In this document: positions 18,198-26,658 of the stretch, piece after piece | Position numbering within the stretch: position 1 is the first letter of the stretch | Layout of the letters: every line of letters starts with the position of its first letter | Assembly: GCF_014204715.1 (NCBI RefSeq) | Contig: NZ_JACHLY010000001.1 | Location: 3,494,501 to 3,558,500, forward strand | Reading direction: 5' to 3' | From: Streptomonospora salina | GTDB taxonomy: Bacteria > Actinomycetota > Actinomycetes > Streptosporangiales > Streptosporangiaceae | Length of the DNA: 64,000 bases | The notes under the pieces: model-generated | Seen by the model: only the letters and a program-made list of their open reading frames with translations | What the model was told of the DNA's origin: nothing | Database searches by the model: none | Translations under genes and position numbers: made by a program

Positions 18198-20420
18198 TCA
18201 CCCCTCGGACCGGTGCGCCCCCAGCGACCGGTGCAGGAACTCCACCTGGAGCAGGAGGAGATTCTCGGCCGTCGTCTCCTCCGAAGCCATGTGGGTGATG
18301 CCCGACAGCGGCAGCACCGAGTGCGGACGCCCTGCCGCCAGCAGCGCCGAGGACAGCCGCTGGGTGTGGGCGAACACGACGTTGTCGTCGGCCAGACCGT
18401 GGATGAGCATCAGCGGCCGCGCGGGATCGGCCCAGCCCTCCAGCGCCGAGGAGCGGACGTAGGCGTCGGGCCGCTGCTGCGGGGTGCCCAGGTAGCGCTC
18501 GGTGTAGTGCGTGTCGTACAGGTGCCAGTCGGTGACCGGAGCCCCCGCCACCGCCGCGTGGAAGACCTCGGGGCGGCGCAGCACGGCCAGAGCCGCCAGG
18601 AAGCCGCCGAAGGACCAGCCGCGGATCGCCACCCGGTCCAGATCCAGGCATCCGAAGCGCGCCGCCGCGTCGTGCAGCGCCGCGACCTGGTCCTCCAGCA
18701 CCGGAGCCGCCAGGTCGCCGTGGACCGCCCGCTCCCACTCGACGCCGACGCCGGGCGTGCCGCGCCCGTCGGCGATCAGCACCGCGAACCCCTGGTCGGC
18801 GAACCACTGCGAGGTCGAATACGCCGAACGGCTCCGCACTACGCGCTGGGCGTGCGGACCGCCGTAGGGGTCCATCAGCACCGGCAGGCGCACATGCGAA
18901 TCGGGGTCGTACCAGGACGGCAGCACCAGCGCCGCGGGGATCCGCCGCTCGCCCGCCGCCCAGAACCGGACGTCGGGACGGGGGAGGTCGGGCACCTGTG
19001 CGTAGCTGTCGACGCCGCCGGACTCCTCGGCCGCCACGGTGCCGCCGTCGGCGCCGACGCCGACACCGGTGAGCACCACGGTGCGCACGCCGTAGCTGTC
19101 CATGTCGCGGCGCTGCAGCACCAGGGTGCCGCCGCGGAGCCGGCCCGCGACCACACCGCCCCCGGACCCGCCCCCGGCCGTCTCCGGCGCGTCGACACGC
19201 GCGGTTGCGCCTGTTCGGGTGTCCAGCAGCCACAAGCCGACCTCGCCGGGCGAACCGGCCGGCGAGGCCGAGTAGAGCACCCGGTCGCCGTCGACGTCGG
19301 CGACCGACCGCAGGTAGCAGCCGTCGGCGGGGCCCGCCTCGCGGCCGCCGACCAGCAGCACGCGGTGGGCGTCCCGCTCGCCGCCGCCGATCCACACCGT
19401 CTCGCCGCCGGCGGTGAAGGCGGGAACCCCCGGCATGATCTCGACCCAGGCGGGGTCGGTCTCGGTGCGCTCCCGCCGCACCCGCCCGGTGCCCGCGTCG
19501 GCGCGCATCAGAACGAGCGTGCGCTGGTCGCGGCTCTGGGCGGTGAATACCACCTCCGGCGCACCGGAGTCCTCGGCCGACCCGGCCGCACCGCCGCCCC
19601 CGGTCCAGCCCGCACGGGCCAGGTAGGGCAGCGCCGCGCGGTCCCAATCGATCCAGCGCGGCTCGGCCGCTCCGTCGCCGTCCAGGCTGAGCACCGCCAG
19701 ACGCACGTCGGCGTCGCCGGTGCCCGCCGCGGGGTAGGCCGTGGTCTGCGCAGCGGCGCCGGGGTTGGCGGGGTCGCTGATGGTCCACCGGTCGACGGGT
19801 GCGTCGTCCACGCGCGCCGCGAGCAGCGCCGAACCGTCGGGGGCCCACCACAGCCCCCGGTACCGGCTCATCTCCTCGGCGGCGATGAACTCCGCCAGGC
19901 CCCAGGTGACGTCGTCGCCGTCCGGTTCGGCCAGTACGCGGTCGCCGCCGCCGTCCAATCCGACGACGTGCAGCGCACCGCCGCTGACGTAGGCCGCCGC
20001 CCCGCCCTGCGGCGAGATCGCGGGGTCGACCACGGGCGCGACCGCGTCGGCGACCTCGCGCGGCGCGCCGCCGGCGTTCAGGTCGACCGTGTACAGCCGT
20101 CCCGACAGCGTGAAAGCGGCGCGGGAGAACGCGGCGTCGACCGTGTAGGAGACGATGCCGCCGCCGGTCTCGCGCAGCCGTTCGCGGCGGGCGCGCTCCT
20201 CGGCGGGCAGGTCCTCGTCGCCGGTTCCGACGGTGCGCGGGTCGGCCGCGACGCGCTCGTGCCCGCTGTCGGCGTCGCGTATCCACAAGCAGGTCGCGGC
20301 GTCTTCGCCGTCCCTGCCGCGCAGGAACGCCATGCGCCGGCCGTCCGGGGAGATCTGGAACGCGCGCGGGACACCGATGGTGAACCGCCGAGTGCGGGCC
20401 TGTTGCCGGGGAAAACTCAT
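18198..20420 (-). CDS. S9 family serine peptidase (DPP IV/prolyl oligopeptidase-like)
   Basis: 740 residues, ATG start, no signal peptide, so cytoplasmic. The N-terminal half is a beta-propeller of DPP IV type ('EEMSRYRGLWWAPDGS' resembles the Glu motif binding the substrate N-terminus). The C-terminal alpha/beta hydrolase domain carries the catalytic triad: Ser603 in 'GWSFGGF', Asp678 in 'HGLADDNV' and His710 in 'GITHMAS'. It likely cleaves dipeptides, probably X-Pro or X-Ala, from peptide N-termini. Divergent from mshB with 119 bp between starts. Confidence 0.92.
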   Translation of the reverse strand: MSFPRQQARTRRFTIGVPRAFQISPDGRRMAFLRGRDGEDAATCLWIRDADSGHERVAADPRTVGTGDEDLPAEERARRERLRETGGGIVSYTVDAAFSRAAFTLSGRLYTVDLNAGGAPREVADAVAPVVDPAISPQGGAAAYVSGGALHVVGLDGGGDRVLAEPDGDDVTWGLAEFIAAEEMSRYRGLWWAPDGSALLAARVDDAPVDRWTISDPANPGAAAQTTAYPAAGTGDADVRLAVLSLDGDGAAEPRWIDWDRAALPYLARAGWTGGGGAAGSAEDSGAPEVVFTAQSRDQRTLVLMRADAGTGRVRRERTETDPAWVEIMPGVPAFTAGGETVWIGGGERDAHRVLLVGGREAGPADGCYLRSVADVDGDRVLYSASPAGSPGEVGLWLLDTRTGATARVDAPETAGGGSGGGVVAGRLRGGTLVLQRRDMDSYGVRTVVLTGVGVGADGGTVAAEESGGVDSYAQVPDLPRPDVRFWAAGERRIPAALVLPSWYDPDSHVRLPVLMDPYGGPHAQRVVRSRSAYSTSQWFADQGFAVLIADGRGTPGVGVEWERAVHGDLAAPVLEDQVAALHDAAARFGCLDLDRVAIRGWSFGGFLAALAVLRRPEVFHAAVAGAPVTDWHLYDTHYTERYLGTPQQRPDAYVRSSALEGWADPARPLMLIHGLADDNVVFAHTQRLSSALLAAGRPHSVLPLSGITHMASEETTAENLLLLQVEFLHRSLGAHRSEG

Positions 20421-20526
20421 AGGTCGATTGTGGCGTATCGGCCGCGCCTGCCGCGGACGCCGCCGAGGACGCCCGGCGTCGCGGCCGGGGCGGCGCGCGA
20501 TGCCGTGTCCGCAGACCCGGCCGGGG

Positions 20527-20532
20527 TATCGT
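20527..20532 (+). promoter_or_regulatory. -10 box for a leaderless mshB transcript
   Basis: TATCGT (TAnnnT) is 7 nt before the mshB ATG, and no Shine-Dalgarno sequence is present. Confidence 0.4.
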
Positions 20533-20539
20533 CCCCACC

Positions 20540-21403
20540 ATGAAAGATCGGCGATTGCTGCTGGTGCACGCCCATCCCGACGACGAGAGCATCGTCACCG
20601 GCGCCACCATGGCCAAATACGCCGCCGAGGGCGCCGAGGTCACCCTGGTGACCTGCACGCGCGGCGACGAGGGCGAGATCATCCCGCCCGGGCTCGCGCA
20701 CCTGGGGTCCGACCGCGACGACACGCTCGGTGCGCACCGGATCGGCGAGCTCGACAAGGCCTGCCTGGCGCTGGGGGTGCGCGACCACCGATTCCTCGGC
20801 GGTCCGGGCCGCTACCGCGACTCCGGGATGATGGGCGCGGCCACCAACGACCACCCCGGCTGCTTCTGGCAGGCCGACGTCGAGGATGCGGCGCACCTGC
20901 TCGCGTCGACGATCCGCGAGGTGCGCCCGCACGTCGTCGTCACCTACGACGACAACGGCGGGTACGGCCACCCCGACCACGTCCAGGCCCACCGCGTGAC
21001 CGTGCGCGCATTCGAGAAGGCCGCCGAGCGCGCCCTTCCGGGAACGCCGTGGCAGACCCGCAAGCTCTACGCGATCGCCCAGCCCCGGTCGGTGCTGGAG
21101 GAGTCGGTCGAGCGCCTGCAGCGCGGCCCCGGGCCCTTCACCGCGCCGCAGGAGACCGGCGACATCGCGCCGGGCACGCCCGACGGACTCGTCACGGCCC
21201 GCATCGACGCGTCGGCGCACTGGGCGGCGAAGGCCCTGGCGATGCGCGCACACGCCACCCAGATCAGCGTCGAGGGCGAGCTGTTCGCGCTGTCCAACGG
21301 CGTCGCCCAGGAGATCCGGGCGGTCGAGTACTTCACCCAGATCGGGGGAGCCGCGGCGCGGCGGCGCGGACCCGAGGGCGTCGAGACCGACCTGTTCGCC
21401 TGA
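20540..21403 (+). CDS. mshB: GlcNAc-Ins deacetylase MshB (mycothiol biosynthesis)
   Basis: 287 residues, typical MshB length. The zinc-binding signature 'AHPDDES' (His12, Asp15) and '[14 protein letters not shown]' (His144, His147) identify the PIG-L/LmbE deacetylase fold, and '[15 protein letters not shown]' is characteristic of MshB. It deacetylates 1-D-myo-inosityl-2-acetamido-2-deoxy-alpha-D-glucopyranoside, giving the substrate of MshC for mycothiol, the main actinobacterial thiol. The related deacetylase Mca shares the motifs, but the C-terminal region and the DUF6113 neighbour favour MshB. Confidence 0.92.
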   Translation: MKDRRLLLVHAHPDDESIVTGATMAKYAAEGAEVTLVTCTRGDEGEIIPPGLAHLGSDRDDTLGAHRIGELDKACLALGVRDHRFLGGPGRYRDSGMMGAATNDHPGCFWQADVEDAAHLLASTIREVRPHVVVTYDDNGGYGHPDHVQAHRVTVRAFEKAAERALPGTPWQTRKLYAIAQPRSVLEESVERLQRGPGPFTAPQETGDIAPGTPDGLVTARIDASAHWAAKALAMRAHATQISVEGELFALSNGVAQEIRAVEYFTQIGGAAARRRGPEGVETDLFA

Positions 21404-21521
21404 AGCCCCGCCGCCCCGGAGACGCGACGCGCGTCCGGCGGAGCCGGCGCGGCCGCAGCCCGCCGGAATCCGCGACCGCCCCGCGTCCGCCGCCCCCACG
21501 ACACCGGAAGGAAGCACCGCC

Positions 21522-21989
21522 GTGTCCCCACCTCAGCATCCGCCTCCCCCGCCGCAGGCGCCGGCGGCCGCCGGCGGACCCCCGCGCCGCGCGTCGGCGG
21601 CCGCCCGCTTCGCCGATCCCGTCGTCACCGCTCTGGGGTATGCGGTGCTGCTCGCCGCCGGGGTCGCCGCCGGACTCGGCGGCACGGTCGCGGCCGGGTG
21701 GCTGTCCTATCTGTGGCGCGCGGGCGCGGCAGGGCAGGCGGTGGCCGCGGTCGCGCTGCCGGTCCTGCTGGCCGTGCTCTTCACCGGATGCCGGGCGGCG
21801 GGCTGGGGGATGGGTTCGCGGTTGGGGGCGGGCCTGCCGGCGATCGGCTGGGGCGGATCGGTGTTCGCCCTCATCGCGGTGACCTCCGGCGGAGACATGG
21901 TGCTGACCTCGACCGCGATCGACTACTGCTACCTCTTCGGCGGCCTCACCGCGGTAGGCGTCGCCGTCGTCCTGACTGAGCCCGGCTGA
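21522..21989 (+). CDS. DUF6113-like integral membrane protein
   Basis: 155 residues from a GTG preceded by GGAAGGA. A Pro-rich cytoplasmic N-terminus (about 30 residues) is followed by four hydrophobic helices. Small four-helix proteins of this kind (DUF6113) are found directly downstream of mshB in streptomycetes and relatives, which is the main basis of the call. No motif suggests an activity. Convergent with the site-2 protease gene, 28 bp apart. Confidence 0.7.
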   Translation: MSPPQHPPPPPQAPAAAGGPPRRASAAARFADPVVTALGYAVLLAAGVAAGLGGTVAAGWLSYLWRAGAAGQAVAAVALPVLLAVLFTGCRAAGWGMGSRLGAGLPAIGWGGSVFALIAVTSGGDMVLTSTAIDYCYLFGGLTAVGVAVVLTEPG

Positions 21990-22017
21990 CCGGGGCCCGC
22001 ACGCTCCGGCCGCCGGG

Positions 22018-22887
22018 TCACGATGCCCAGAACCGCAGCAGTACCTCGCCGAATCCGACGTCGATCTGCGGCATCCCCAGTCCGGCGAACACCTGCATCA
22101 GCACCCCGGGCACCTCGACGTTGACCTGCGGAACCCACAGCAGGGCGAAGACCGCGATGACGCCGAACACGCCCCACGGGCGCATGCGCTTCTCCGCGTC
22201 GCCCGGAAGGTGCGGCGCGATGACGCCGAACCCGTCCAGGCCGGGGATCGGCAGCACGTTGACCAGCGCCGCCGTGACGTTGAGGTAGCACAGGTACATC
22301 AGTCCGCCGAGCATCCAGTTGTCGGTGTACATGTCGGCGGGAACCAGGACCGCGACGGTTGCGGCGGTGGCCGCGGCCACCGCCAGGTTGACGGCGATTC
22401 CGGCGGCGGCCACGAGGCTGCGCCGGCCCCTGCCCGGTACGGCGGAGGGGTCCAGGTAGGTGGCCGGTCCGGTCAGGCCGACTCCGCCCAGGAGGACGAA
22501 GGCCACCGGCATCAGCAGACCCGCGAACAGCTCCCGGAAACCGAACGGGTTGAGCCGCAGGTAGGCGCTGCCGCGCAGGGACCGGTCGCCGAAGCGGTAG
22601 GCGAGCACGGCGTGGCCGTACTCGTGCAGGGCCAGCGAGACGATCCACCCGGCGAGGATGAATACGAACGGCAGGTAGACGGTGGAGTCGTCACCGGTCC
22701 AGTCGACCTCGGCCCGGGTCCAGGAGAACCAGCCCGCCAGCCCGGCGATCCCCAGTAGCAGCACGAAGAACGGGCTGGGCATCAGGTCGGCGATGCCGCG
22801 GGCCGTCCCCCGGCCGCCGGAGTCCCCCGCGGCGTCGGGCCCCTGCGCGGCCGCTTCGTCCCGGTCGGTGGGTTCAGGCGCGGACAT
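22018..22887 (-). CDS. Site-2 protease family membrane metalloprotease (M50)
   Basis: 289 residues from ATG 22887, which has CTGGAG 5 nt upstream; the frame is open further upstream but overlaps the next gene. Six or so transmembrane helices. Zinc ligands are in 'ALHEYGHAVLAY' (HExxH), with the third ligand in 'NVLPIPGLDGFG' (NxxPxxxLDG). These intramembrane proteases cleave membrane-spanning segments, for example anti-sigma factors. The substrate is unknown; it resembles the compact group lacking PDZ domains. A charged N-terminal arm of about 35 residues precedes the first helix. Confidence 0.87.
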   Translation of the reverse strand: MSAPEPTDRDEAAAQGPDAAGDSGGRGTARGIADLMPSPFFVLLLGIAGLAGWFSWTRAEVDWTGDDSTVYLPFVFILAGWIVSLALHEYGHAVLAYRFGDRSLRGSAYLRLNPFGFRELFAGLLMPVAFVLLGGVGLTGPATYLDPSAVPGRGRRSLVAAAGIAVNLAVAAATAATVAVLVPADMYTDNWMLGGLMYLCYLNVTAALVNVLPIPGLDGFGVIAPHLPGDAEKRMRPWGVFGVIAVFALLWVPQVNVEVPGVLMQVFAGLGMPQIDVGFGEVLLRFWAS

Positions 22888-23066
22888 GGTGCTCCAGCTC
22901 GTGGGAAGACGGGTCACAGCATCCGTATCCGTGCGCACCCGCGGTGCGCGGGGGATCGGCGGCGGCGTCCCCAGGCTATGGGCACTCGGCGCGGACCGTG
23001 CACCGGCCCCGTCCGCTCCGGACGCGGCCCGCGGGGGACCCGCGCCGGGTGCGCCCGGGCTCGTGT

Positions 23067-24395
23067 CTACAGCGAGGTCGGGGGAGTGGTCGCCGACAGG
23101 TGCATGGAGGTCAGTGAGAACGCGTGGCCGGCCTTGGTCAACTGGCGGCTGCCGCCTTCGCCCAGCAGGTCGCCGCCGACGACCAAGCCCAGGGTCTCCA
23201 ACAGCCAGGTGACGGTGATCAGCACCGAGCCGACCTGCTGGGTGTCGGGCAGTCGGCCGTCGCTGCCCCATCCGGCGTCGGCCAGCACCAGGCGGGCCTC
23301 CTCGGCGATGTCGGTGCAGGTGTCGCGGGCGTGGTTGCCCGTCGAGCGCGACGACAGCGACAGCAGCAGCCCCAGCAGGGTCTCGGTGGCGGCCTGGGCG
23401 AAACCGTCGGTGTCCAGCACGCTTTCGGCGACGGCGCGCCACAGCGCCTCGGTGTCGCCGTGCAGCCGCCGCCCGCGCCGCGTGAGTACCAGTCGGCGGC
23501 CCGACCGGCGTACCGCCCGCATGGTGCGCAGCAGCTTGTGCAGCGCGATGAGCTGAGTGGAGTCGGTTTCGCTGCGGGGCGGCGACGGCGAGGTCTCCCA
23601 GTCGAACTCCGCGCACAGCTCGCGCACCACGCTGGGCGAGATGTAGCCGATCTGGGTGAGCCCGATGCCGTCGTCGGCATAGTCGAGCAGCCGCACCACC
23701 GGCGCCAGCACGGCGGCGGCGTCAGGCGGGGTCTCGGCGCCGCTGATCAGTTGGCCCAGCAGCGGCCACAGCCGCTGGCGGTGGGGGTGGGAGGGCGAGG
23801 AGAGCCACGCGCGTACACGCTCCTCGCGGACCCGGTCGAGCCTGCTGCGGCCCTGGGAGTCGGGCTGGGTCAGAAACGCCCGGGTCTGCTGCTGCTGGGC
23901 GTTGCGCCAGGACGGGGTGCCCGGCCGCAGTTCGTCCAGCGCGACGGCCAGCTCCAGCGACGCGGCGGTGGCCTGGTACGCGGAGATCTCGGCGGAGCCC
24001 AGTGTGCTGCCCCAGGTCAGCTCGGGAAGGTCGGGCGGTTCGACACCCGAGGCGCGCATCGCCCGGCGGTAGGCCTGGCGGCCGGAGTCGTGGCTGACCC
24101 GGTGGTTCTCCAGGATCTCGCGGGTGACGCCGGAGGTGCAGATGGCGGCGTAGCGGTCCAACCCCAGCAGGCTGAACAGCCGGCCCAGCGACCGCGCCGC
24201 GAAGTGGTGCTCGGCGGAGTCGGTGGAGAAGCGCGCCGGCAGCACGAACCAGCAGAACTCCTGGACGGAGTGCTGGGTGAGCGCTTCGAGGTTGCGGCCG
24301 TCGGTCAGGGTCGACAGTGCGGTCTCGGCGATCCGGGCCGCGCGGGAGTCCGCGCGGGCGAGCTGGGCGAGGGCGGAAGCGACGGTCTCCTGCAT
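23067..24395 (-). CDS. Hypothetical protein, helical, 442 residues
   Basis: I do not recognise a named family. The protein is soluble, Leu/Ala/Arg-rich and mostly helical, with no signal peptide. The N-terminal region ('RIAETALSTLTDGRNLEAL', 'FVLPARFSTDSAEH') is followed by a middle part with 'RRLVLTRRGRRLHGDTEALW', which looks like a winged-helix wing, then 'GHAFSLTSMHL' at the C-terminus. Large plant-type or UvsW-like helical proteins of this composition exist across actinobacteria. Codon use is like its neighbours. It lies between the site-2 protease and a small orphan-domain gene, all minus strand. Confidence 0.7.
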   Translation of the reverse strand: MQETVASALAQLARADSRAARIAETALSTLTDGRNLEALTQHSVQEFCWFVLPARFSTDSAEHHFAARSLGRLFSLLGLDRYAAICTSGVTREILENHRVSHDSGRQAYRRAMRASGVEPPDLPELTWGSTLGSAEISAYQATAASLELAVALDELRPGTPSWRNAQQQQTRAFLTQPDSQGRSRLDRVREERVRAWLSSPSHPHRQRLWPLLGQLISGAETPPDAAAVLAPVVRLLDYADDGIGLTQIGYISPSVVRELCAEFDWETSPSPPRSETDSTQLIALHKLLRTMRAVRRSGRRLVLTRRGRRLHGDTEALWRAVAESVLDTDGFAQAATETLLGLLLSLSSRSTGNHARDTCTDIAEEARLVLADAGWGSDGRLPDTQQVGSVLITVTWLLETLGLVVGGDLLGEGGSRQLTKAGHAFSLTSMHLSATTPPTSL

Positions 24396-24439
24396 GGCGT
24401 GAACTCGCCACCTCCCCCTTCGACATCAGCGGCGGGCGC

Positions 24440-24703
24440 TTAGCCGTCCGTCGGCGGCCTGCCGGACCCGCGCCTGCGTGTGGGTGGTTGCTGCGGCACG
24501 ATACGGCTCCCCGCGACGTCGTCGGCAGTGACTTCAGTCACACTCCCGTCGCGCCGGCGGAGCCGCAGCAGGCCGTCCTGCCAGGACTCCAGGACTCCGA
24601 CGATATCCTGGAATCCCCCGCCGGGGAGCCGTAGGCGCACGTTGGCGCGCCGCCCGACGTCGTGGGGAGTCAGCTCGGCACTCAAGCGCGGTGCGGAGTC
24701 CAC
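24440..24703 (-). CDS. Small protein resembling the N-terminal beta domain of an fdxA-linked acetyltransferase
   Basis: 87 residues from GTG 24703 (G-run 8 nt upstream); a TTG at 24718 would add five residues. The core 'LTPHDVGRRANVRLRLPGG' and 'DIVGVLESWQDGLLRLRRRDG' is an Sm-like or SH3-like beta domain. In streptomycetes I recall a GNAT acetyltransferase next to fdxA that starts with such a domain. Here the acetyltransferase part is absent and the protein ends in a basic tail. It is divergent from fdxA. Function unknown; the domain relationship is inferred from memory. Confidence 0.55.
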   Translation of the reverse strand: MDSAPRLSAELTPHDVGRRANVRLRLPGGGFQDIVGVLESWQDGLLRLRRRDGSVTEVTADDVAGSRIVPQQPPTRRRGSGRPPTDG

Positions 24704-24876
24704 GGGATCGACCCCCAATTACGTAAGAACGCTCGGTAGACGCAATACTGGATAGTGCGAATCGTGTGTCAGATGCCCGGCGGTTCCGCTCCGGGCTCTC
24801 CGGCATCGCCCAGGCTATGTGACAGCGAAGACACTTACACGCGGTCAACGTGGCGAAGACCGAGGAGGAGTACGAC

Positions 24877-25197
24877 GTGACTTACGTCATCGCGCAGCCC
24901 TGCGTCGATGTGCTCGACAAGGGGTGCATCGAGGAATGCCCCGTCGACTGCATCTACGAGGGCAAGCGCATGCTCTACATCCACCCGGACGAGTGCGTCG
25001 ACTGCGGCGCCTGCGAGCCGGTGTGCCCTGTGGAGGCCATCTACTACGAGGACGACCTGCCCGAGCAGTGGTCGGAGTACTACAAGGCCAACGTCGAGTT
25101 CTTCGACGAGATCGGCTCGCCGGGAGGCGCGTCCAAGGTCGGCCAGCTCGACACCGACCACTCGGTGGTCGCCAAGCTGCCTCCGCAAGCCGAATAA
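24877..25197 (+). CDS. fdxA: 7Fe ferredoxin FdxA
   Basis: 106 residues from GTG 24877, chosen because GAGGAGGAG ends 6 nt upstream and the product then starts 'TYVIAQPCVDVLDKGC' like other actinobacterial FdxA; a GTG at 24850 would add nine residues. Clusters: 'CVDVLDKGCIEECPVDC' holds the [3Fe-4S] ligands with the middle-Cys change typical of 7Fe ferredoxins, and 'CVDCGACEPVCP' holds the [4Fe-4S]. It carries electrons at low potential, for instance to cytochrome P450s. Located directly upstream of dapC as in many actinobacteria; a long hairpin separates the two. Confidence 0.94.
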   Translation: MTYVIAQPCVDVLDKGCIEECPVDCIYEGKRMLYIHPDECVDCGACEPVCPVEAIYYEDDLPEQWSEYYKANVEFFDEIGSPGGASKVGQLDTDHSVVAKLPPQAE

Positions 25198-25200
25198 GGC

Positions 25201-25256
25201 GCGGACCGAGGCCGTGCGCGCGCTCGCGACCGGGGTGGCGCGCACGGCGGGTCCGC
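25201..25256 (+). terminator. Terminator after fdxA
   Basis: A long two-part stem: gcggacc (25201-25207) with ggtccgc (25250-25256), and inside it gccgtgcgcg (25211-25220) with cgcgcacggc (25239-25248). Seventeen paired bases, starting 3 nt after the stop codon. Confidence 0.65.
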
Positions 25257-25422
25257 CGCCGGGGCGGACGCTCAAAGCGGCTTCAGCCGGTGAGCCCGCA
25301 CTCCCGGCCCGTCGGCGGGTTCCGCCGGCGGCGAGACACCAGCCGCGCCGCGGCGGCCGAACCTGCCGCGTACCCGGTGCCGGACCGTGCCGCGCACCGG
25401 CCGAGACCGAGGAATGGACACG

Positions 25423-26538
25423 ATGGCCGACCGCAGGCGCGTGGCGGACCGACTGCCGACTTTCCCGTGGGACCGGCTGGCCCCGCACAAGGCGACCGCC
25501 GCCGCCCATCCCGACGGTCCGGTGGACCTCTCGGTAGGCACGCCCGTCGACTCCGTGCCCGAACGCGTGCGCCAGGCCCTGGCCGCGGCTTCCGACAGCC
25601 CCGGCTACCCCGCCACCTACGGCACCCCCGAACTTCGTGCGGCGGCCTCCGACTGGCTGGCGCGCAGCCACGGTGTCACCGTCGAGCCCTCGGCGGTTCT
25701 GCCGTCGGTGGGCTCCAAAGAATTCGTCGCCTGGCTGCCCACGCTGCTGGGCGTGGGAGCCGGCGACACCGTCGTCTACCCCGAACTCGCCTACCCCACC
25801 TACGACGTCGGCATCCGCATGGCCGGCGCCGACCCCGTGGCCGCAGACGGGCTGACCGCCCTCGGGCCGGCGCCCGTGCGGCTGGTGTGGATCAACTCCC
25901 CGGCCAACCCCACCGGCCGCGTCCTGGGAGTGGAGCACCTGCGCAAGGTCGTCTCCTGGGCGCGCGAACGCGGAGCCGTCGTCGCCTCCGACGAGTGCTA
26001 CATCGGCCTCGGCTGGGAGGGCGAGGAACCGGTCTCGGTGCTGCACCCCGACGTGTGCGGCGGCTCCCACGACGGCCTGATCGCCCTGCACTCGCTGTCC
26101 AAGCGCTCCAACCTCGCCGGCTACCGCGCGGCGTTCGCCGCCGGCGACCAGGCGCTGATCGACGAGCTGCTGGCGGTGCGCAAGCACGCCGGCATGATCG
26201 TGCCGGCGCCCGTCCAGGCCGCGATGCGCGCCGCCCTGGACGACGACGGCCACGCCGACGAGCAGAAGGCCCGCTACGGCGCCCGGCGCACGGCGCTGCG
26301 CGGTGCTCTGGAGGCCGCCGGCTGGGAGATCACCCACTCCCGGGCCGGGCTGTACCTGTGGGCGGCCCACCCCGATCGCGACGCGTGGGGGTCGGTGGAG
26401 CTGCTCGCCGAGCACGGTGTCCTCGTCGCGCCGGGAGAGTTCTACGGCCCGGCGGGGGCCGGCCACGTGCGGGTGGCCTTCACCGCGCCCGACGAGCGCG
26501 TCGACGCGGCGGTGAAGCGGCTGCGCGCCCTTTCCTGA
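25423..26538 (+). CDS. dapC: Succinyldiaminopimelate transaminase DapC
   Basis: 371 residues from ATG 25423 (GAGGA 9 nt upstream; the ATG at 25414 abuts that ribosome site and is less likely). Fold-type I PLP aminotransferase: 'INSPANPTGRVLG', 'VVASDECYIGLGWEG' and the PLP-binding Lys227 in 'ALHSLSKRSNLAGYR'. The actinobacterial DapC form often lies beside fdxA. It converts N-succinyl-2-amino-6-ketopimelate to N-succinyl-LL-2,6-diaminopimelate in lysine and peptidoglycan precursor synthesis. dapD and dapE lie 1-2 kb downstream, supporting the assignment. Confidence 0.92.
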   Translation: MADRRRVADRLPTFPWDRLAPHKATAAAHPDGPVDLSVGTPVDSVPERVRQALAAASDSPGYPATYGTPELRAAASDWLARSHGVTVEPSAVLPSVGSKEFVAWLPTLLGVGAGDTVVYPELAYPTYDVGIRMAGADPVAADGLTALGPAPVRLVWINSPANPTGRVLGVEHLRKVVSWARERGAVVASDECYIGLGWEGEEPVSVLHPDVCGGSHDGLIALHSLSKRSNLAGYRAAFAAGDQALIDELLAVRKHAGMIVPAPVQAAMRAALDDDGHADEQKARYGARRTALRGALEAAGWEITHSRAGLYLWAAHPDRDAWGSVELLAEHGVLVAPGEFYGPAGAGHVRVAFTAPDERVDAAVKRLRALS

Positions 26539-26572
26539 GGCGCGGTGGACCCGCCTTCGCGCCCGAGCCGGC

Positions 26573-26588
26573 CCGCGGGAACCCGCGG
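26573..26588. terminator. Weak terminator-like palindrome after dapC
   Basis: ccgcggg and cccgcgg around two bases, in the gap between the convergent dapC and transglycosylase-like genes. The loop is very short, so this is low-confidence. Confidence 0.3.
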
Positions 26589-26658
26589 CGCCCGCCCGGG
26601 ACGCGGCCGTCCTGGCCATCCGGGCCGCCCGGTGTGCCGGACGCGCCCCGCCGGCGCC

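Noticed and set aside
18057-20543. 828-codon plus-strand frame opposite the S9 peptidase
   Set aside because: Shadow of the peptidase gene; no recognisable protein and no ribosome site.
24850-24876. Longer fdxA starting at GTG 24850
   Set aside because: The ribosome site GAGGAGGAG is inside this extension and correctly spaced for GTG 24877; homologous FdxA proteins start at TYVIAQ.
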